DNA from: SIG578 sp036311245
GTDB lineage: Bacteria > Bacillota > Clostridia > Oscillospirales > Ruminococcaceae
Reading direction: 5' to 3'
NCBI GenBank assembly: GCA_036311245.1
Contig: JAXJQH010000089.1
Location: forward strand, 1 to 28,381
Length of the DNA stretch: 28,381 bases
The notes under the pieces are model-generated. The model was not told the DNA's origin. It ran no database searches and saw only the letters and a list, made by a program, of their open reading frames with translations. Positions 13,577 through 22,089 of this stretch are shown here, piece by piece; position 1 is the first letter of the stretch; each line of letters opens with the position of its first letter. A program made the translations under genes and the position numbers.

Positions 13577-13834
13577 ATGGCTGAAAGAACTTTAAGAAAA
13601 ACAAGAGTAGGCAAGGTCGTTAGCGACAAGATGGACAAAACCGTTGTTGTTGCAATCGAGGACAATGTCCGCCACCCGCTTTATAAAAAGATTATCAAGC
13701 GCACCGTTAAATTCAAGGCTCACGACGAGCAGAATGCTTGCGGTGTAGGCGATAAGGTAGAAATCATGGAAACCCGCCCTCTCTCTAAGGATAAGAGATG
13801 GAGAGTTATCGAGATTATCGAAAAAGCAAAATAA
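13577..13834 (+). CDS. rpsQ: Ribosomal protein S17
   Basis: An 85-residue S17 with the OB fold. RTLRKTRVGKVVSDKMDKTVVVAIE and HPLYKKIIKRTVKFKAHDE are typical, and ETRPLSKDKRWRV closes the family pattern. It is the last gene of the classical S10 unit. After it comes a 111-nt gap, larger than most in this cluster. Confidence 0.98.
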   Translation: MAERTLRKTRVGKVVSDKMDKTVVVAIEDNVRHPLYKKIIKRTVKFKAHDEQNACGVGDKVEIMETRPLSKDKRWRVIEIIEKAK

Positions 13835-13945
13835 ATTTATTAAAAATCAGGCCATAAGGCAGCCTTTAAGGTGTAAGGGCGGTAAGGCGTTGCCGCTTCC
13901 AAGCTTTATTAGAGGGTCTTATCGGACATTAAGGAGGAAAGCATC

Positions 13946-14314
13946 ATGATTCAGATGCAAACCCACCTCAAGGTAGCCGACAATACCGGCGCAAAGGAGC
14001 TTATGTGCATCCGTGTGCTCGGCGGTTCCCGTAGGAGGTACGCCAATATTGGAGATGTCATTGTGGCATCTGTCAAAAAAGCAGCTCCCGGCGGAGTTGT
14101 AAAGAAGGGCGACGTTGTCAGAGCGGTTATCGTTCGTTCTGCCAAGGGCGTTCGCAGAGATGACGGCACTTACATCAGATTTGATGAAAATGCTGCTGTT
14201 ATCATCAGAGAAGATAAAAACCCCAGAGGTACACGTATTTTTGGACCAGTTGCAAGAGAGCTCAGAGATCACGATTATCTTAAGATTCTCTCTCTGGCTC
14301 CTGAAGTACTTTAA
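13946..14314 (+). CDS. rplN: Ribosomal protein L14
   Basis: A 122-residue L14, full length (MIQMQTHLKVADNTGAKELMCIRVLGG; PRGTRIFGPVARELR). It contacts 16S rRNA through bridge B8 and is the docking site of the silencing factor RsfS in other bacteria. It opens the spc part of the cluster. AAGGAGG precedes the ATG. No clear promoter is seen in the gap upstream. Confidence 0.98.
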   Translation: MIQMQTHLKVADNTGAKELMCIRVLGGSRRRYANIGDVIVASVKKAAPGGVVKKGDVVRAVIVRSAKGVRRDDGTYIRFDENAAVIIREDKNPRGTRIFGPVARELRDHDYLKILSLAPEVL

Positions 14315-14331
14315 TTCGGAGGTGTCGGCAA

Positions 14332-14649
14332 ATGAATAAAATTCACGTTAAAACAGGCGATACCGTCTATATCACCTCGGGTGATGACAAGGGCAAGAAG
14401 GGCAAAGTCCTCGAAGTCAGCCCTAAAGAGAGCAAGGTTATCGTTGAAGGTCTTAACCTCGTAACCAAGCACGTAAAACCCCGCAGAATGGGTGAGCAGG
14501 GCGGCATTGTAAAGGCTGAGGCCCCCATGTATGCAAGCAAGGTTATGCTTGTTTGCCCCAAGTGCAACAAACCTACCAGAGTCGCTCACGCCAAGGATAA
14601 GGACGGCAAGACCGTTCGTCTTTGCAAGCACTGCGGCAAAACATTTTAA
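14332..14649 (+). CDS. rplX: Ribosomal protein L24, zinc-ribbon form
   Basis: A 105-residue L24 with an N-terminal KOW motif (VKTGDTVYITSGDDKGKKGKVLEV). The C-terminal part carries four cysteines, C75/C78 and C98/C101, in CPKC...CKHC spacing, which should bind zinc; Bacillus L24 lacks these. L24 initiates 50S assembly and lies by the tunnel exit. It starts 17 nt after rplN behind GGAGGTG. Confidence 0.97.
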   Translation: MNKIHVKTGDTVYITSGDDKGKKGKVLEVSPKESKVIVEGLNLVTKHVKPRRMGEQGGIVKAEAPMYASKVMLVCPKCNKPTRVAHAKDKDGKTVRLCKHCGKTF

Positions 14650-14665
14650 GTGAGGAGGAATTATC

Positions 14666-15205
14666 ATGGCAAGATTACAGGAAGCATATCAGAATGATAT
14701 CGCACCCCAGCTGATGAAAAAGTTCGGCTACAAGAGCGTCATGCAGATTCCCAAGCTTGAAAAGGTCGTTGTTAGCATCAGCAGCGGCGAGGCAAAGGAT
14801 AATGCCAAAATTGTTGACGCAATCGTCGGAGATCTGACCAAAATCACCGGACAGAAGCCTGTTCTGTGCAGAGCCAGAAAATCCGTCGCAAACTTTAAGC
14901 TCAGAGAGGGCATGGTCCTCGGAGCAAAGGTAACCTTAAGAGGCGAGAGAATGTACGAGTTTATCGACAGACTCTTCTCCTTAGCTCTCCCCCGAGTAAG
15001 AGACTTCCGCGGAATTAACGCCAATTCTTTTGACGGTCGCGGTAACTACTCTATGGGTATCAAAGAGCAGCTCATTTTCCCTGAAATTGAGTATGACAAG
15101 ATTGACAAGGTAAGAGGTATGGACATCTGCTTCATTACCACTGCCAAGACAGACGAAGAAGCACGTGAGCTGCTTTCGCTCATGGGCGCACCGTTTGCAA
15201 AGTAA
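14666..15205 (+). CDS. rplE: Ribosomal protein L5
   Basis: A 179-residue L5 that binds 5S rRNA in the central protuberance. Family blocks are visible: MQIPKLEKVVVSISSGEA, RKSVANFKLREGMVLGAKVTL, RVRDFRGINANSFDGRGNYS and FPEIEYDKIDKVRGMDICF. It starts 16 nt after rplX behind GAGGAGG. Nothing odd is seen. Confidence 0.98.
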   Translation: MARLQEAYQNDIAPQLMKKFGYKSVMQIPKLEKVVVSISSGEAKDNAKIVDAIVGDLTKITGQKPVLCRARKSVANFKLREGMVLGAKVTLRGERMYEFIDRLFSLALPRVRDFRGINANSFDGRGNYSMGIKEQLIFPEIEYDKIDKVRGMDICFITTAKTDEEARELLSLMGAPFAK

Positions 15206-15218
15206 GGAGGGATTTTAA

Positions 15219-15404
15219 GTGGCCAAAACATCAATGAAAGTTAAACAGCAGAGGACACCGAAATTCTCCGTAAGAGCATATAATCGGTGCAAAATCTGCG
15301 GTAGACCCCACGGTTATCTCCGTAAGTACGGAATCTGCAGAATCTGCTTCAGAGAACTCGCCTACAAGGGAGAAATCCCCGGAGTCAAAAAAGCCAGCTG
15401 GTAA
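15219..15404 (+). CDS. rpsN: Ribosomal protein S14, zinc-binding type Z
   Basis: A 61-residue short S14 (type Z). C24/C27 and C40/C43 form the zinc ribbon CKIC...CRIC, followed by FRELAYKGEIPGVKKASW. It sits in the 30S head. The start is GTG behind AAGGAGGG. No zinc-free long S14 copy occurs in the window. Confidence 0.98.
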   Translation: MAKTSMKVKQQRTPKFSVRAYNRCKICGRPHGYLRKYGICRICFRELAYKGEIPGVKKASW

Positions 15405-15428
15405 GCACAAGCAAAGGAGGTTGACGCT

Positions 15429-15827
15429 ATGCAAATCACTGATACAGTAGCTGATATGCTGACCCGTATTCGTAATGCGAATACTGCTAAGCATGACACA
15501 GTAGAGGTACCTGCGTCCAACATGAAAAAGTCGATAGCTCAGATATTGCTTGATGAAGGCTATATCAAAGACTTCGAGGTTATCGAGGACGGCAAGCAGG
15601 GTATCATTAAAATTACTTTAAAATATGGTCCTAACAAAACTCAGATCATCACCGGTCTTCGCAAGGTTTCCAAACCCGGCCTGAGAATTTATGCAGGCTG
15701 CGAGGATATGCCCAAGGTTATGAAAGGCCTTGGTATCGCCATTGTTTCTACAAGCAAGGGCGTTATGACCGACAAGAAAGCTCGCAAAGAGAATGTCGGC
15801 GGCGAAGTTCTGGCATTTGTATGGTAA
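15429..15827 (+). CDS. rpsH: Ribosomal protein S8
   Basis: A 132-residue S8 (ITDTVADMLTRIRNANTAKHDTVEVP at the start; VSTSKGVMTDKKARKENVGGEVLAFVW at the end). It binds the central domain of 16S rRNA, and in E. coli it represses the spc operon by binding near rplE; I did not identify an equivalent mRNA site here. The ATG follows AAAGGAGGT. Confidence 0.98.
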   Translation: MQITDTVADMLTRIRNANTAKHDTVEVPASNMKKSIAQILLDEGYIKDFEVIEDGKQGIIKITLKYGPNKTQIITGLRKVSKPGLRIYAGCEDMPKVMKGLGIAIVSTSKGVMTDKKARKENVGGEVLAFVW

Positions 15828-15841
15828 GGGGGTAAACAGAT

Positions 15842-16390
15842 ATGTCAAGAATAGGAAGACTGCCTGTTGAAATTCCCGCCGGAGTTGACGTAAAACTCGA
15901 AGGAAACACTCTTACCGTAAAGGGTCCTAAGGGCACTCTTACACAGGAATTTCACAAGGATATGTTAATTGAGGTTGGTGCAGGTGCTATCACCGTTACC
16001 CGCCCCAGTGAAGCAAAAGAACACAAAGCTCTCCACGGTCTGACCCGCAGCCTCGTCTACAATATGGTAGAGGGAGTTACCAACGGTTTTTCCAAAACCT
16101 TAGAGGTTAACGGTGTTGGTTACAGAGTTGCAAAGCAGGGTAAAGATCTTGTTATGAACTTAGGTTATTCACACCAGGTTATCGTTAGCGAGATCGAGGG
16201 TATCTCCATCGAGGTTCCAAATCCCAACCAGATTGTCATCAGCGGCCCCGACAAGCAGAAGGTCGGACAGTTTGCTGCTGAGGTTCGTGAGAAGAGACTG
16301 CCTGAGCCTTATAAGGGCAAGGGTGTAAAGTATGCCGATGAGGTTATCCGTCGTAAAGAAGGAAAAGCCGGTAAAGGCGCCAAGAAATAA
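15842..16390 (+). CDS. rplF: Ribosomal protein L6
   Basis: A 182-residue L6 with two duplicated domains. SRIGRLPVEIPAGVDVKLEG opens the first, and the C-terminal motif PEPYKGKGVKYADEVIRRKEGKAGK lies near the sarcin-ricin loop. It starts 14 nt after rpsH behind AAGGGGGT. Normal length. Confidence 0.98.
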   Translation: MSRIGRLPVEIPAGVDVKLEGNTLTVKGPKGTLTQEFHKDMLIEVGAGAITVTRPSEAKEHKALHGLTRSLVYNMVEGVTNGFSKTLEVNGVGYRVAKQGKDLVMNLGYSHQVIVSEIEGISIEVPNPNQIVISGPDKQKVGQFAAEVREKRLPEPYKGKGVKYADEVIRRKEGKAGKGAKK

Positions 16391-16407
16391 GTAAGGAGTG
16401 ACAAGAT

Positions 16408-16767
16408 ATGATTACAAAGCCTGATAGCAATAAAGCAAGGCTTAAGAGACACGCTCGTGTCCGCTCTAAGATTAGCGGTACACCCGAGTGCCCCCGTCTT
16501 GATGTTTTTCGCTCCGCCAAGCACATTTATGTGCAGATCATTGACGACGTAAACGGAGTAACTCTTGCTTCCGCTTCTACCGTCGAAAAAGATTTTGGCG
16601 CATACGGCGGAAACAAAGAGGCTGCTAAGAAAATTGGCGAGACTATCGCTAAGCGTGCTCTTGAAAAGGGCATTGAAACCGTTGTTTTTGACAGAGGCGG
16701 ATATATCTATCACGGTCGCGTGAAAGAGTTAGCCGAAGGTGCCCGTGAGGGCGGCCTCAAATTCTAA
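16408..16767 (+). CDS. rplR: Ribosomal protein L18
   Basis: A 119-residue L18 that carries 5S rRNA together with L5. ARLKRHARVRSKISGTPECPRLDVFRS at the start and VFDRGGYIYHGRVKELAEGAREGGLKF at the end match the family. It starts behind AAGGAGTG 17 nt after rplF. Confidence 0.98.
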   Translation: MITKPDSNKARLKRHARVRSKISGTPECPRLDVFRSAKHIYVQIIDDVNGVTLASASTVEKDFGAYGGNKEAAKKIGETIAKRALEKGIETVVFDRGGYIYHGRVKELAEGAREGGLKF

Positions 16768-16782
16768 GAGGAGGTTTTACTT

Positions 16783-17286
16783 GTGAGCTTAATTGATGCA
16801 TCGAATATGGAACTGCAGGAAAAAGTAGTTGCCATTAACCGCGTATCAAAAACTGTCAAGGGTGGTAGAATTTTTAAATTCGCTGCTCTGGTAGTCGTAG
16901 GCGACGGACAAGGAACCGTAGGCTTCGGCTTAGGCAAGGCAGGAGAAGTACCTGATGCTATCCGCAAGGGTATTGAGGACGCGAAGAAAAATTTAGTTAA
17001 AGTTTCCCTCAAGGGCACAACTATTCCCCATGAGGTAATCGGAGCATATGGAGCAGGCAGAGTTCTTATGAAGCCCGCTGCACCCGGTACCGGTGTTATC
17101 GCCGGTGGTCCTGTCCGTGCAGTTGTTGAAATTGCAGGTATCAGAGACATACGTACCAAATCGCTCCGCAGCAACAATCCGTGCAATGTGGTCAGAGCTA
17201 CCATTCAGGGCTTAGCTTCTTTAAGAGATGCCCAGCAGGTCGCTGAAATTCGCGGAAAAAGCGTTAAAGAAGTCATGGTAGGTTAA
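16783..17286 (+). CDS. rpsE: Ribosomal protein S5
   Basis: A 167-residue S5. The dsRNA-binding-like N-terminal domain contains VVAINRVSKTVKGGRIFKFAALVVVGD, and VGFGLGKAGEVPDAIRKGIEDAKKN follows. It lies at the decoding site; ram and spectinomycin-resistance changes map to it in other species, and the KTVKGGR loop looks standard here. The start is GTG behind GAGGAGG. Confidence 0.98.
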   Translation: MSLIDASNMELQEKVVAINRVSKTVKGGRIFKFAALVVVGDGQGTVGFGLGKAGEVPDAIRKGIEDAKKNLVKVSLKGTTIPHEVIGAYGAGRVLMKPAAPGTGVIAGGPVRAVVEIAGIRDIRTKSLRSNNPCNVVRATIQGLASLRDAQQVAEIRGKSVKEVMVG

Positions 17287-17299
17287 GGAGGGCTAAGAA

Positions 17300-17479
17300 A
17301 TGAATAAGGTTAAAATCACTCTTAAAAAGAGCCTGATCGGCTGCAAAGACGATCAGATTGCAACCGCATATGCCCTCGGTCTTAAAAAGATCGGCGACGA
17401 GACGGTCCAGCCCGACAATCAGCCTACACAGGGCAAGATCAGAAAAATTTCCCACCTCGTAGAGGTAGTAAAAGCGTAA
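17300..17479 (+). CDS. rpmD: Ribosomal protein L30
   Basis: A 59-residue L30 (VKITLKKSLIGCKDDQIATA, then LGLKKIGDETVQPDNQPTQG). It fits exactly between rpsE and rplO, with AAGGAGGG before the ATG at 17300. It belongs to the 50S subunit and is found in most but not all bacteria. Confidence 0.97.
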   Translation: MNKVKITLKKSLIGCKDDQIATAYALGLKKIGDETVQPDNQPTQGKIRKISHLVEVVKA

Positions 17480-17502
17480 AGCTTTAAGGAGGTGCGACCG
17501 AA

Positions 17503-17943
17503 ATGAAACTGTTTGAATTATCACCGGCTGAGGGTTCCCGCCGCGACGCTTATCGTAAAGGTAGAGGCGCAGGCAGCGGAAACGGAAAAACCGCCGGTAA
17601 AGGACACAAGGGCCAGAAAGCCAGAAGCGGCGGCGGAGTTCGCCCCGGATTTGAAGGCGGCCAGATGCCTCTTGCAAGACGTGTTCCCAAGAGAGGCTTC
17701 AATAACATTTTCGCTACCAAGTATGTCGGTATCAATGTTGACGCACTCAATCGTTTTGAGGACGGCAGCGTTGTAGACGAGGCTGCAATCGTAAATGCAG
17801 GCCTTGTTAAAAAGACACTTGACGGTATCAAGATTCTCGGCAGAGGAGAGCTTACTAAAAACCTTACTGTTAAGGTAACTGCTTTCTCCGCTACTGCTAA
17901 AGAGAAGATTGAAAAGGCCGGAGGAAAGGCCGAGGAGGTGTAA
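17503..17943 (+). CDS. rplO: Ribosomal protein L15
   Basis: A 146-residue L15. The glycine- and arginine-rich N-terminal half (GRGAGSGNGKTAGKGHKGQKAR, GVRPGFEGGQMPLARRVPKRGF) penetrates 23S rRNA; the C-terminal domain is globular. The start follows AAGGAGGTG. The stop codon is only 3 nt before secY, whose ribosome binding site lies inside this gene. Confidence 0.98.
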   Translation: MKLFELSPAEGSRRDAYRKGRGAGSGNGKTAGKGHKGQKARSGGGVRPGFEGGQMPLARRVPKRGFNNIFATKYVGINVDALNRFEDGSVVDEAAIVNAGLVKKTLDGIKILGRGELTKNLTVKVTAFSATAKEKIEKAGGKAEEV

Positions 17944-17946
17944 AGT

Positions 17947-19242
17947 ATGCTTCAGATACTTAGAAACGCATGGAAAATCATCGATCTGAGAAAGAAACTA
18001 CTTTACACATTGCTTATCGTTTTTATCTTCAGAATTGGTTCGAAAATTCCCGTTCCTTTTCTGGATATGAGCCAGCTTTCGGCATTTGCCGAGTCGCTTA
18101 ACACAGATGGAAACCTGTTTGGATATATGAATATGCTGACAGGTAACTCCTTCTCTCAAGCGACACTTTTTGCGCTGTCCATTCAGCCCTATATTAATGC
18201 CTCCATTATTGTTCAGCTGCTTGCTATTGCAATTCCTGCTCTGCAGCGCTGGTCTAGGGAGGAGGGCGAGGAGGGCCGCCGCAAAATAGGCAGGTTCACC
18301 CGTGGAGTAACCCTTTTCTTAGCCGTTATGATGGCTATCGGTTACTACTTTACACTCAAGAACTACAATATTGTCGCTATCACCAGCGGCTTCTATGGCT
18401 GGTTTGCAGCTATCGCAATTATTCTTGCGTTTGTTGCGGGCGCTTCGGTCATTGTATGGCTCGGAGAACTTATTAACAAAAAGGGAATCGGTAATGGTAT
18501 TTCCATTATCCTCTTTGCAGGTATCGTTTCTCAGCTGCCCACCTCGGTAGGAGACCTCTTTAAGAACTTTATGAGCGAGGGAATTACCAATAAAATTCTT
18601 GTTCCGGTCATTGCAGTTCTTGCGATTGTAGTTGTTGGATTTATCGTTTTGATGTCTGATGCAGAAAGAAGAATCCCTGTTCAGTATGCAAAACGCGTTG
18701 TCGGAAGAAAGCAGTATGGCGGACAGAGCTCCTATATTCCCATCAAGGTAAATATGAGCGGCGTTATGCCTATCATCTTTGCCAGCTCTATCGTCAGCCT
18801 GCCCGGCATTCTCGTTTCCTTCTTTAATGTAACAGAAGGTTTCTGGGCATCTTTTGTGACAATATTTAATTACAATTCTGCGCTTTACGCAGTTGTATAT
18901 TTCATCTTTATCATTCTGTTCAACTATTTCTATGTGTCGGTTCAGTATAATCCCATCGAGATGGCCAATAATCTCAAGAAGAACAATGGTGCCATCCCCG
19001 GCTACCGTGCAGGTCAGCCCACTTCGGATTATATTATGAAGGTTCTGAGCAAAATCATTCTGATTGGCGCTCTCTTCTTGGGACTGGTTGCGGTAATGCC
19101 TATTGCCTTGCAGGCGGCTACCAAAATGAACATCGCACTCGGCGGAACAACCGTTCTTATTGTTGTCGGTGTTGCACTTGAAACAGTAAGAACTCTTGAA
19201 TCTCAGATGATGATGCGTCACTATAAAGGATTTCTCGAGTAA
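17947..19242 (+). CDS. secY: Preprotein translocase subunit SecY
   Basis: The 431-residue protein has ten membrane segments and forms the protein-conducting channel with the SecE encoded at 3917. Recognisable parts are the plug/lateral gate region (SQATLFALSIQPYINASIIVQLL), the cytosolic loop MSDAERRIPVQYAKRVVGRK and the loop NNGAIPGYRAGQPT used for SecA and ribosome contact. It follows rplO by 3 nt with GAGGTG as the ribosome binding site, so it is translationally coupled. It is of normal length. Confidence 0.98.
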   Translation: MLQILRNAWKIIDLRKKLLYTLLIVFIFRIGSKIPVPFLDMSQLSAFAESLNTDGNLFGYMNMLTGNSFSQATLFALSIQPYINASIIVQLLAIAIPALQRWSREEGEEGRRKIGRFTRGVTLFLAVMMAIGYYFTLKNYNIVAITSGFYGWFAAIAIILAFVAGASVIVWLGELINKKGIGNGISIILFAGIVSQLPTSVGDLFKNFMSEGITNKILVPVIAVLAIVVVGFIVLMSDAERRIPVQYAKRVVGRKQYGGQSSYIPIKVNMSGVMPIIFASSIVSLPGILVSFFNVTEGFWASFVTIFNYNSALYAVVYFIFIILFNYFYVSVQYNPIEMANNLKKNNGAIPGYRAGQPTSDYIMKVLSKIILIGALFLGLVAVMPIALQAATKMNIALGGTTVLIVVGVALETVRTLESQMMMRHYKGFLE

Positions 19243-19253
19243 GGTGAAGTAAG

Positions 19254-19886
19254 ATGAAGTTAATTCTTCTCGGAGCTCCTGGCGCAGGAAAGGGAACGCA
19301 GGCAGAGGTTATCTGCTCGCATCTCTCTATCCCCGCTATCAGCACAGGTAATATAATCCGCGAGGCGCTCAGAAATGAGACCGAGCTTGGATTAAAAGCA
19401 AAAAAATATCTTGACGAGGGCACCCTTGTGCCTGATGATGTTGTTATCAGCATTATTAAAGAGCGGCTTTTGGAGGATGACTGCAAGAATGGTTTCATTC
19501 TTGATGGATTTCCCCGCACAGTTGCTCAGGCAGAGGCTCTCGATCAAATGAATATCAGTATCGACAAGGTACTTGATATTGAGGTTGCCGACCAGAAAAT
19601 TTGCGAGCGCCTTGCGGGACGCCGTATATGTAAAAACTGCGCGGCAAGCTATCACACCAGCTATAAGCCGTCGGCTGACGGTGTAACCTGCGATAAATGC
19701 GGCTCAGAGCTCATTTGTCGCAAGGATGATCATCCCGAAACGGTTTTGGAAAGACTTAAAGTTTACCATGAGCAAACCGAGCCGCTTATTAGTTTTTATA
19801 AAAGCAGAGGCAAGCTCGTCGTTATTGAAGGTCAGGAAGAGGTAGAGGAAACCTCTAAACTCACACTGGCAGCATTAGAGGAGTGA
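19254..19886 (+). CDS. adk: Adenylate kinase, zinc-LID type
   Basis: A 210-residue long-form adenylate kinase that converts AMP plus ATP to two ADP. The P-loop GAPGAGKGT is at residues 7-15, the AMP-binding part STGNIIREAL follows, and DGFPRT is at 84-89. The LID domain carries C126/C129 and C146/C149, the zinc-binding form of Gram-positive enzymes. The secY-adk-map order is usual for Firmicutes. The start follows AAGGTGAAG. Confidence 0.97.
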   Translation: MKLILLGAPGAGKGTQAEVICSHLSIPAISTGNIIREALRNETELGLKAKKYLDEGTLVPDDVVISIIKERLLEDDCKNGFILDGFPRTVAQAEALDQMNISIDKVLDIEVADQKICERLAGRRICKNCAASYHTSYKPSADGVTCDKCGSELICRKDDHPETVLERLKVYHEQTEPLISFYKSRGKLVVIEGQEEVEETSKLTLAALEE

Positions 19887-19891
19887 GCGCT

Positions 19892-20638
19892 GTGATAGAG
19901 CTTAAAACAGCGAGCCAGATTGAAAAAATGAAAATTGCGGGACGGCTTACCCGACAGGCGCTTGAGCTTGCGGGCAGTCTGATAAAACCCGGTATTACTA
20001 CCGGAGAGATAGACCGCGCCGTCCACGATTTCATTGTAAAGAACGGAGGAACTCCTTCATTCTTAGGATATGCTGGCTATCCTGCATCGGTTTGTCTTTC
20101 GGTCAATGAAGAGGTCATTCACGGAATTCCCGGCAAAAGAGTTCTTTGCGAGGGCGATATTGTAAGCGTTGATGTCGGCGCCGTTGTCGACGGTTGGCAC
20201 GGCGACAACGCCGCAACCTTTCCGGTTGGAAAGATTGCTCCCGAAACTCAGAAGCTGTTAGAGGTCACAAAACAGTGCCTTGACACTGCGGTGGCAATGG
20301 CTGCTCCCGGTGTTCGTCTCGGCGACATCGGCCACGCCATACAGAGCCTTGCAGAGTCACACGGCTTTGGTGTTGTGCGCGAGTTTATCGGGCACGGCAT
20401 TGGAAGCGAGCTTCATCAGGGCCCCGATGTTCCTAACTATGGAAAACCGGGCAGAGGAATTCGCTTAGAGAAGGGAATGACCATTGCCATTGAACCGATG
20501 ATCAATTTAAAAGGGCATGAAGTACGCATGCTTAGCGACGGCTGGACGGTTGTGACCAGAAGCGGAAGCGTTTCTGCTCATTTTGAGAACACAATAGCAG
20601 TCACCGAAAACGGGGCTGAGGTTCTCACAAAGATTTAG
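19892..20638 (+). CDS. map: Methionine aminopeptidase type I
   Basis: A 248-residue type Ia enzyme that removes the initiator Met from nascent proteins. The two-metal ligand set is present: D94, D105, H168, E201, E232, with H78 for substrate contact. I choose the GTG at 19892, as it sits 8 nt after GAGGAG and gives the common MIELKTASQIEKM start; a GTG at 19883 would overlap adk by 4 bp but would leave no spacing to that site. After it comes a gap of 194 nt. Confidence 0.96.
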   Translation: MIELKTASQIEKMKIAGRLTRQALELAGSLIKPGITTGEIDRAVHDFIVKNGGTPSFLGYAGYPASVCLSVNEEVIHGIPGKRVLCEGDIVSVDVGAVVDGWHGDNAATFPVGKIAPETQKLLEVTKQCLDTAVAMAAPGVRLGDIGHAIQSLAESHGFGVVREFIGHGIGSELHQGPDVPNYGKPGRGIRLEKGMTIAIEPMINLKGHEVRMLSDGWTVVTRSGSVSAHFENTIAVTENGAEVLTKI

Positions 20639-20832
20639 TCTTTGCTTAGAGAAAAGTTGTCTGCTCAAAGGCGGGCAGAAAACGAAAAGCTTTTTCGGCA
20701 AGTGAAACAGAATATGCAGGTTTTTTCCCTCTCTCAGTGGGAAGCGGCTGACTTGCGTTTCCGCATCACCTGACTTAAAAAGATATATACAGGGCAAAAA
20801 AGCCCGCAAGCCTTTGCGAGGAGGTTATCAAT
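20639..20832 (+). other. 194-nt gap between map and infA
   Basis: Many Clostridia have a small KOW-domain protein gene here; none is present. A 43-codon frame from a TTG at 20642 lacks a ribosome binding site and family resemblance. Two small hairpins lie just before infA: GGGC/GCCC around 20792-20805 and CGCAA/TTGCG at 20805-20818. They probably belong to the infA 5' region. No convincing promoter is seen. Confidence 0.5.
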
Positions 20833-21051
20833 TTGTCAAAGGAAGATGTAATCGAAATTGAAGGAACTGTTCTTGAAGCGCTGCCCAATGCAATGTTTCA
20901 GGTCGAGCTCCCCAACGGCCATAAAATCCTTGCCCACATTTCGGGAAAGTTGCGTATGAATTACATCCGTATTCTTCCCGGTGACAAGGTGACCGTTGAA
21001 ATGTCGCCCTATGATCTTTCAAAAGGACGTATTACATGGCGCTCAAAATAG
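20833..21051 (+). CDS. infA: Translation initiation factor IF-1
   Basis: A 72-residue OB-fold protein (MSKEDVIEIEGTVLEALPNA; HISGKLRMNYIRILPGDKVTVEMSPYDLSKGRITWR). It occupies the 30S A site during initiation. The start codon is TTG, 8 nt after GGAGG, which may limit expression. It heads the infA-rpmJ-rpsM-rpsK-rpsD-rpoA-rplQ part. Confidence 0.98.
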   Translation: MSKEDVIEIEGTVLEALPNAMFQVELPNGHKILAHISGKLRMNYIRILPGDKVTVEMSPYDLSKGRITWRSK

Positions 21052-21131
21052 AGCACCTGTCGTCCATCACAAAGGCAAGAAGAAATTAAAGCACAAATCG
21101 GTCTAATAAAGACCGCAAGGAGGTATACATT

Positions 21132-21245
21132 ATGAAAGTTAGACCTTCGGTAAAGCCCATCTGTGAAAAATGCAAGGTTATCAAGAGAAAAGGCCGTATT
21201 ATGGTCATCTGCGAGAACCCCAAGCACAAACAGAGACAAGGCTAA
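21132..21245 (+). CDS. rpmJ: Ribosomal protein L36, zinc-binding form
   Basis: A 37-residue L36 (MKVRPSVKPICEKCKVIKRK). C11, C14, C27 and H32 form the zinc site of the C+ type. AAGGAGG lies before the ATG at 21132. It is found between infA and rpsM as in most bacteria. Confidence 0.98.
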   Translation: MKVRPSVKPICEKCKVIKRKGRIMVICENPKHKQRQG

Positions 21246-21277
21246 GAAGAAAACTTATGTTGGAGGTGCAATAGAAT

Positions 21278-21646
21278 ATGGCACGTATCGCCGGAGTTGA
21301 CTTGCCTAACGATAAGCGAGTCGAAATTGGTCTTACCTATATTTACGGTATCGGCCGTAAATCCGCTAACGACATTTTAGCAGAGGCCGGAATCAATCCG
21401 GACACCAGAGTTAAAGATCTCACTGAGGACGAAGTTTCCAAGCTTCGTGAATGCATCGATAAGGGTTACAATGTAGAAGGTGACCTTCGTAGAGAGGTTG
21501 CTCTTAACATTAAGCGCCTTATTGAAATCGGATGCTATCGTGGCGTTCGCCACAGAAAGGGTCTTCCCGTTCGCGGACAGAAGACTAAAACAAATGCAAG
21601 AACCCGCAAAGGTCCCAAGAGAACCATTGCGAATAAGAAGAAGTAA
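21278..21646 (+). CDS. rpsM: Ribosomal protein S13
   Basis: A 122-residue S13 (MARIAGVDLPNDKRVEIGLTYIYGIG; YRGVRHRKGLPVRGQKTKTNARTRKGP). It is part of the 30S head and of bridges B1a/B1b. The start follows TGGAGGTG. In E. coli the alpha operon is controlled at rpsM by S4; no pseudoknot of that kind was identified here. Confidence 0.98.
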   Translation: MARIAGVDLPNDKRVEIGLTYIYGIGRKSANDILAEAGINPDTRVKDLTEDEVSKLRECIDKGYNVEGDLRREVALNIKRLIEIGCYRGVRHRKGLPVRGQKTKTNARTRKGPKRTIANKKK

Positions 21647-21666
21647 TAAGGGGAGGGAAATAAGCT

Positions 21667-22068
21667 ATGGCTAAGGCTGCAACTAAAAAGACTGCAGTTC
21701 GCAAACGCCGCGAGCGCAAAAATATTGAGCACGGCGCTGCACACATCCAGTCTACTTTCAACAACACAATCGTTACACTGACTGACAGCCAGGGCAACGC
21801 CCTTTCTTGGGCCAGCGCAGGTGAGCTCGGCTTCAGAGGCTCCAAAAAGAGCACTCCGTTCGCCGCTCAGTCCGCTGCTGAGACCGCTGCAAAGGCTGCA
21901 ATGGAGCACGGACTTAAGACCGTTGAGGTTTACGTTAAGGGACCCGGTTCGGGAAGAGAGGCTGCTATCAGAGCTCTTCAGGCTACCGGCCTCGAAGTTA
22001 CTATGATTAAAGATGTTACTCCGATTCCCCACAACGGATGCCGTCCTCCCAAGAGAAGACGCGTATAA
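21667..22068 (+). CDS. rpsK: Ribosomal protein S11
   Basis: A 133-residue S11 with HIQSTFNNTIVTLTDSQGNALSWASAGELGFRGSKKSTPFAAQ and the C-terminal VTPIPHNGCRPPKRRRV. It is located on the 30S platform near the mRNA exit. The gap to rpsM is 20 nt. Confidence 0.98.
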   Translation: MAKAATKKTAVRKRRERKNIEHGAAHIQSTFNNTIVTLTDSQGNALSWASAGELGFRGSKKSTPFAAQSAAETAAKAAMEHGLKTVEVYVKGPGSGREAAIRALQATGLEVTMIKDVTPIPHNGCRPPKRRRV

Positions 22069-22089
22069 TTTAATAGGAGGTACTTTAAA

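Noticed and set aside
18319..19221. 300-codon minus-strand frame opposite secY
   Set aside because: It mirrors secY exactly, the encoded sequence is polar and of low plausibility, and no start signal is present.
20642..20773. 43-codon frame starting with TTG between map and infA, in the slot of a KOW-domain gene in other Clostridia
   Set aside because: No ribosome binding site, no KOW or RNA-binding pattern, and composition like an untranslated region.
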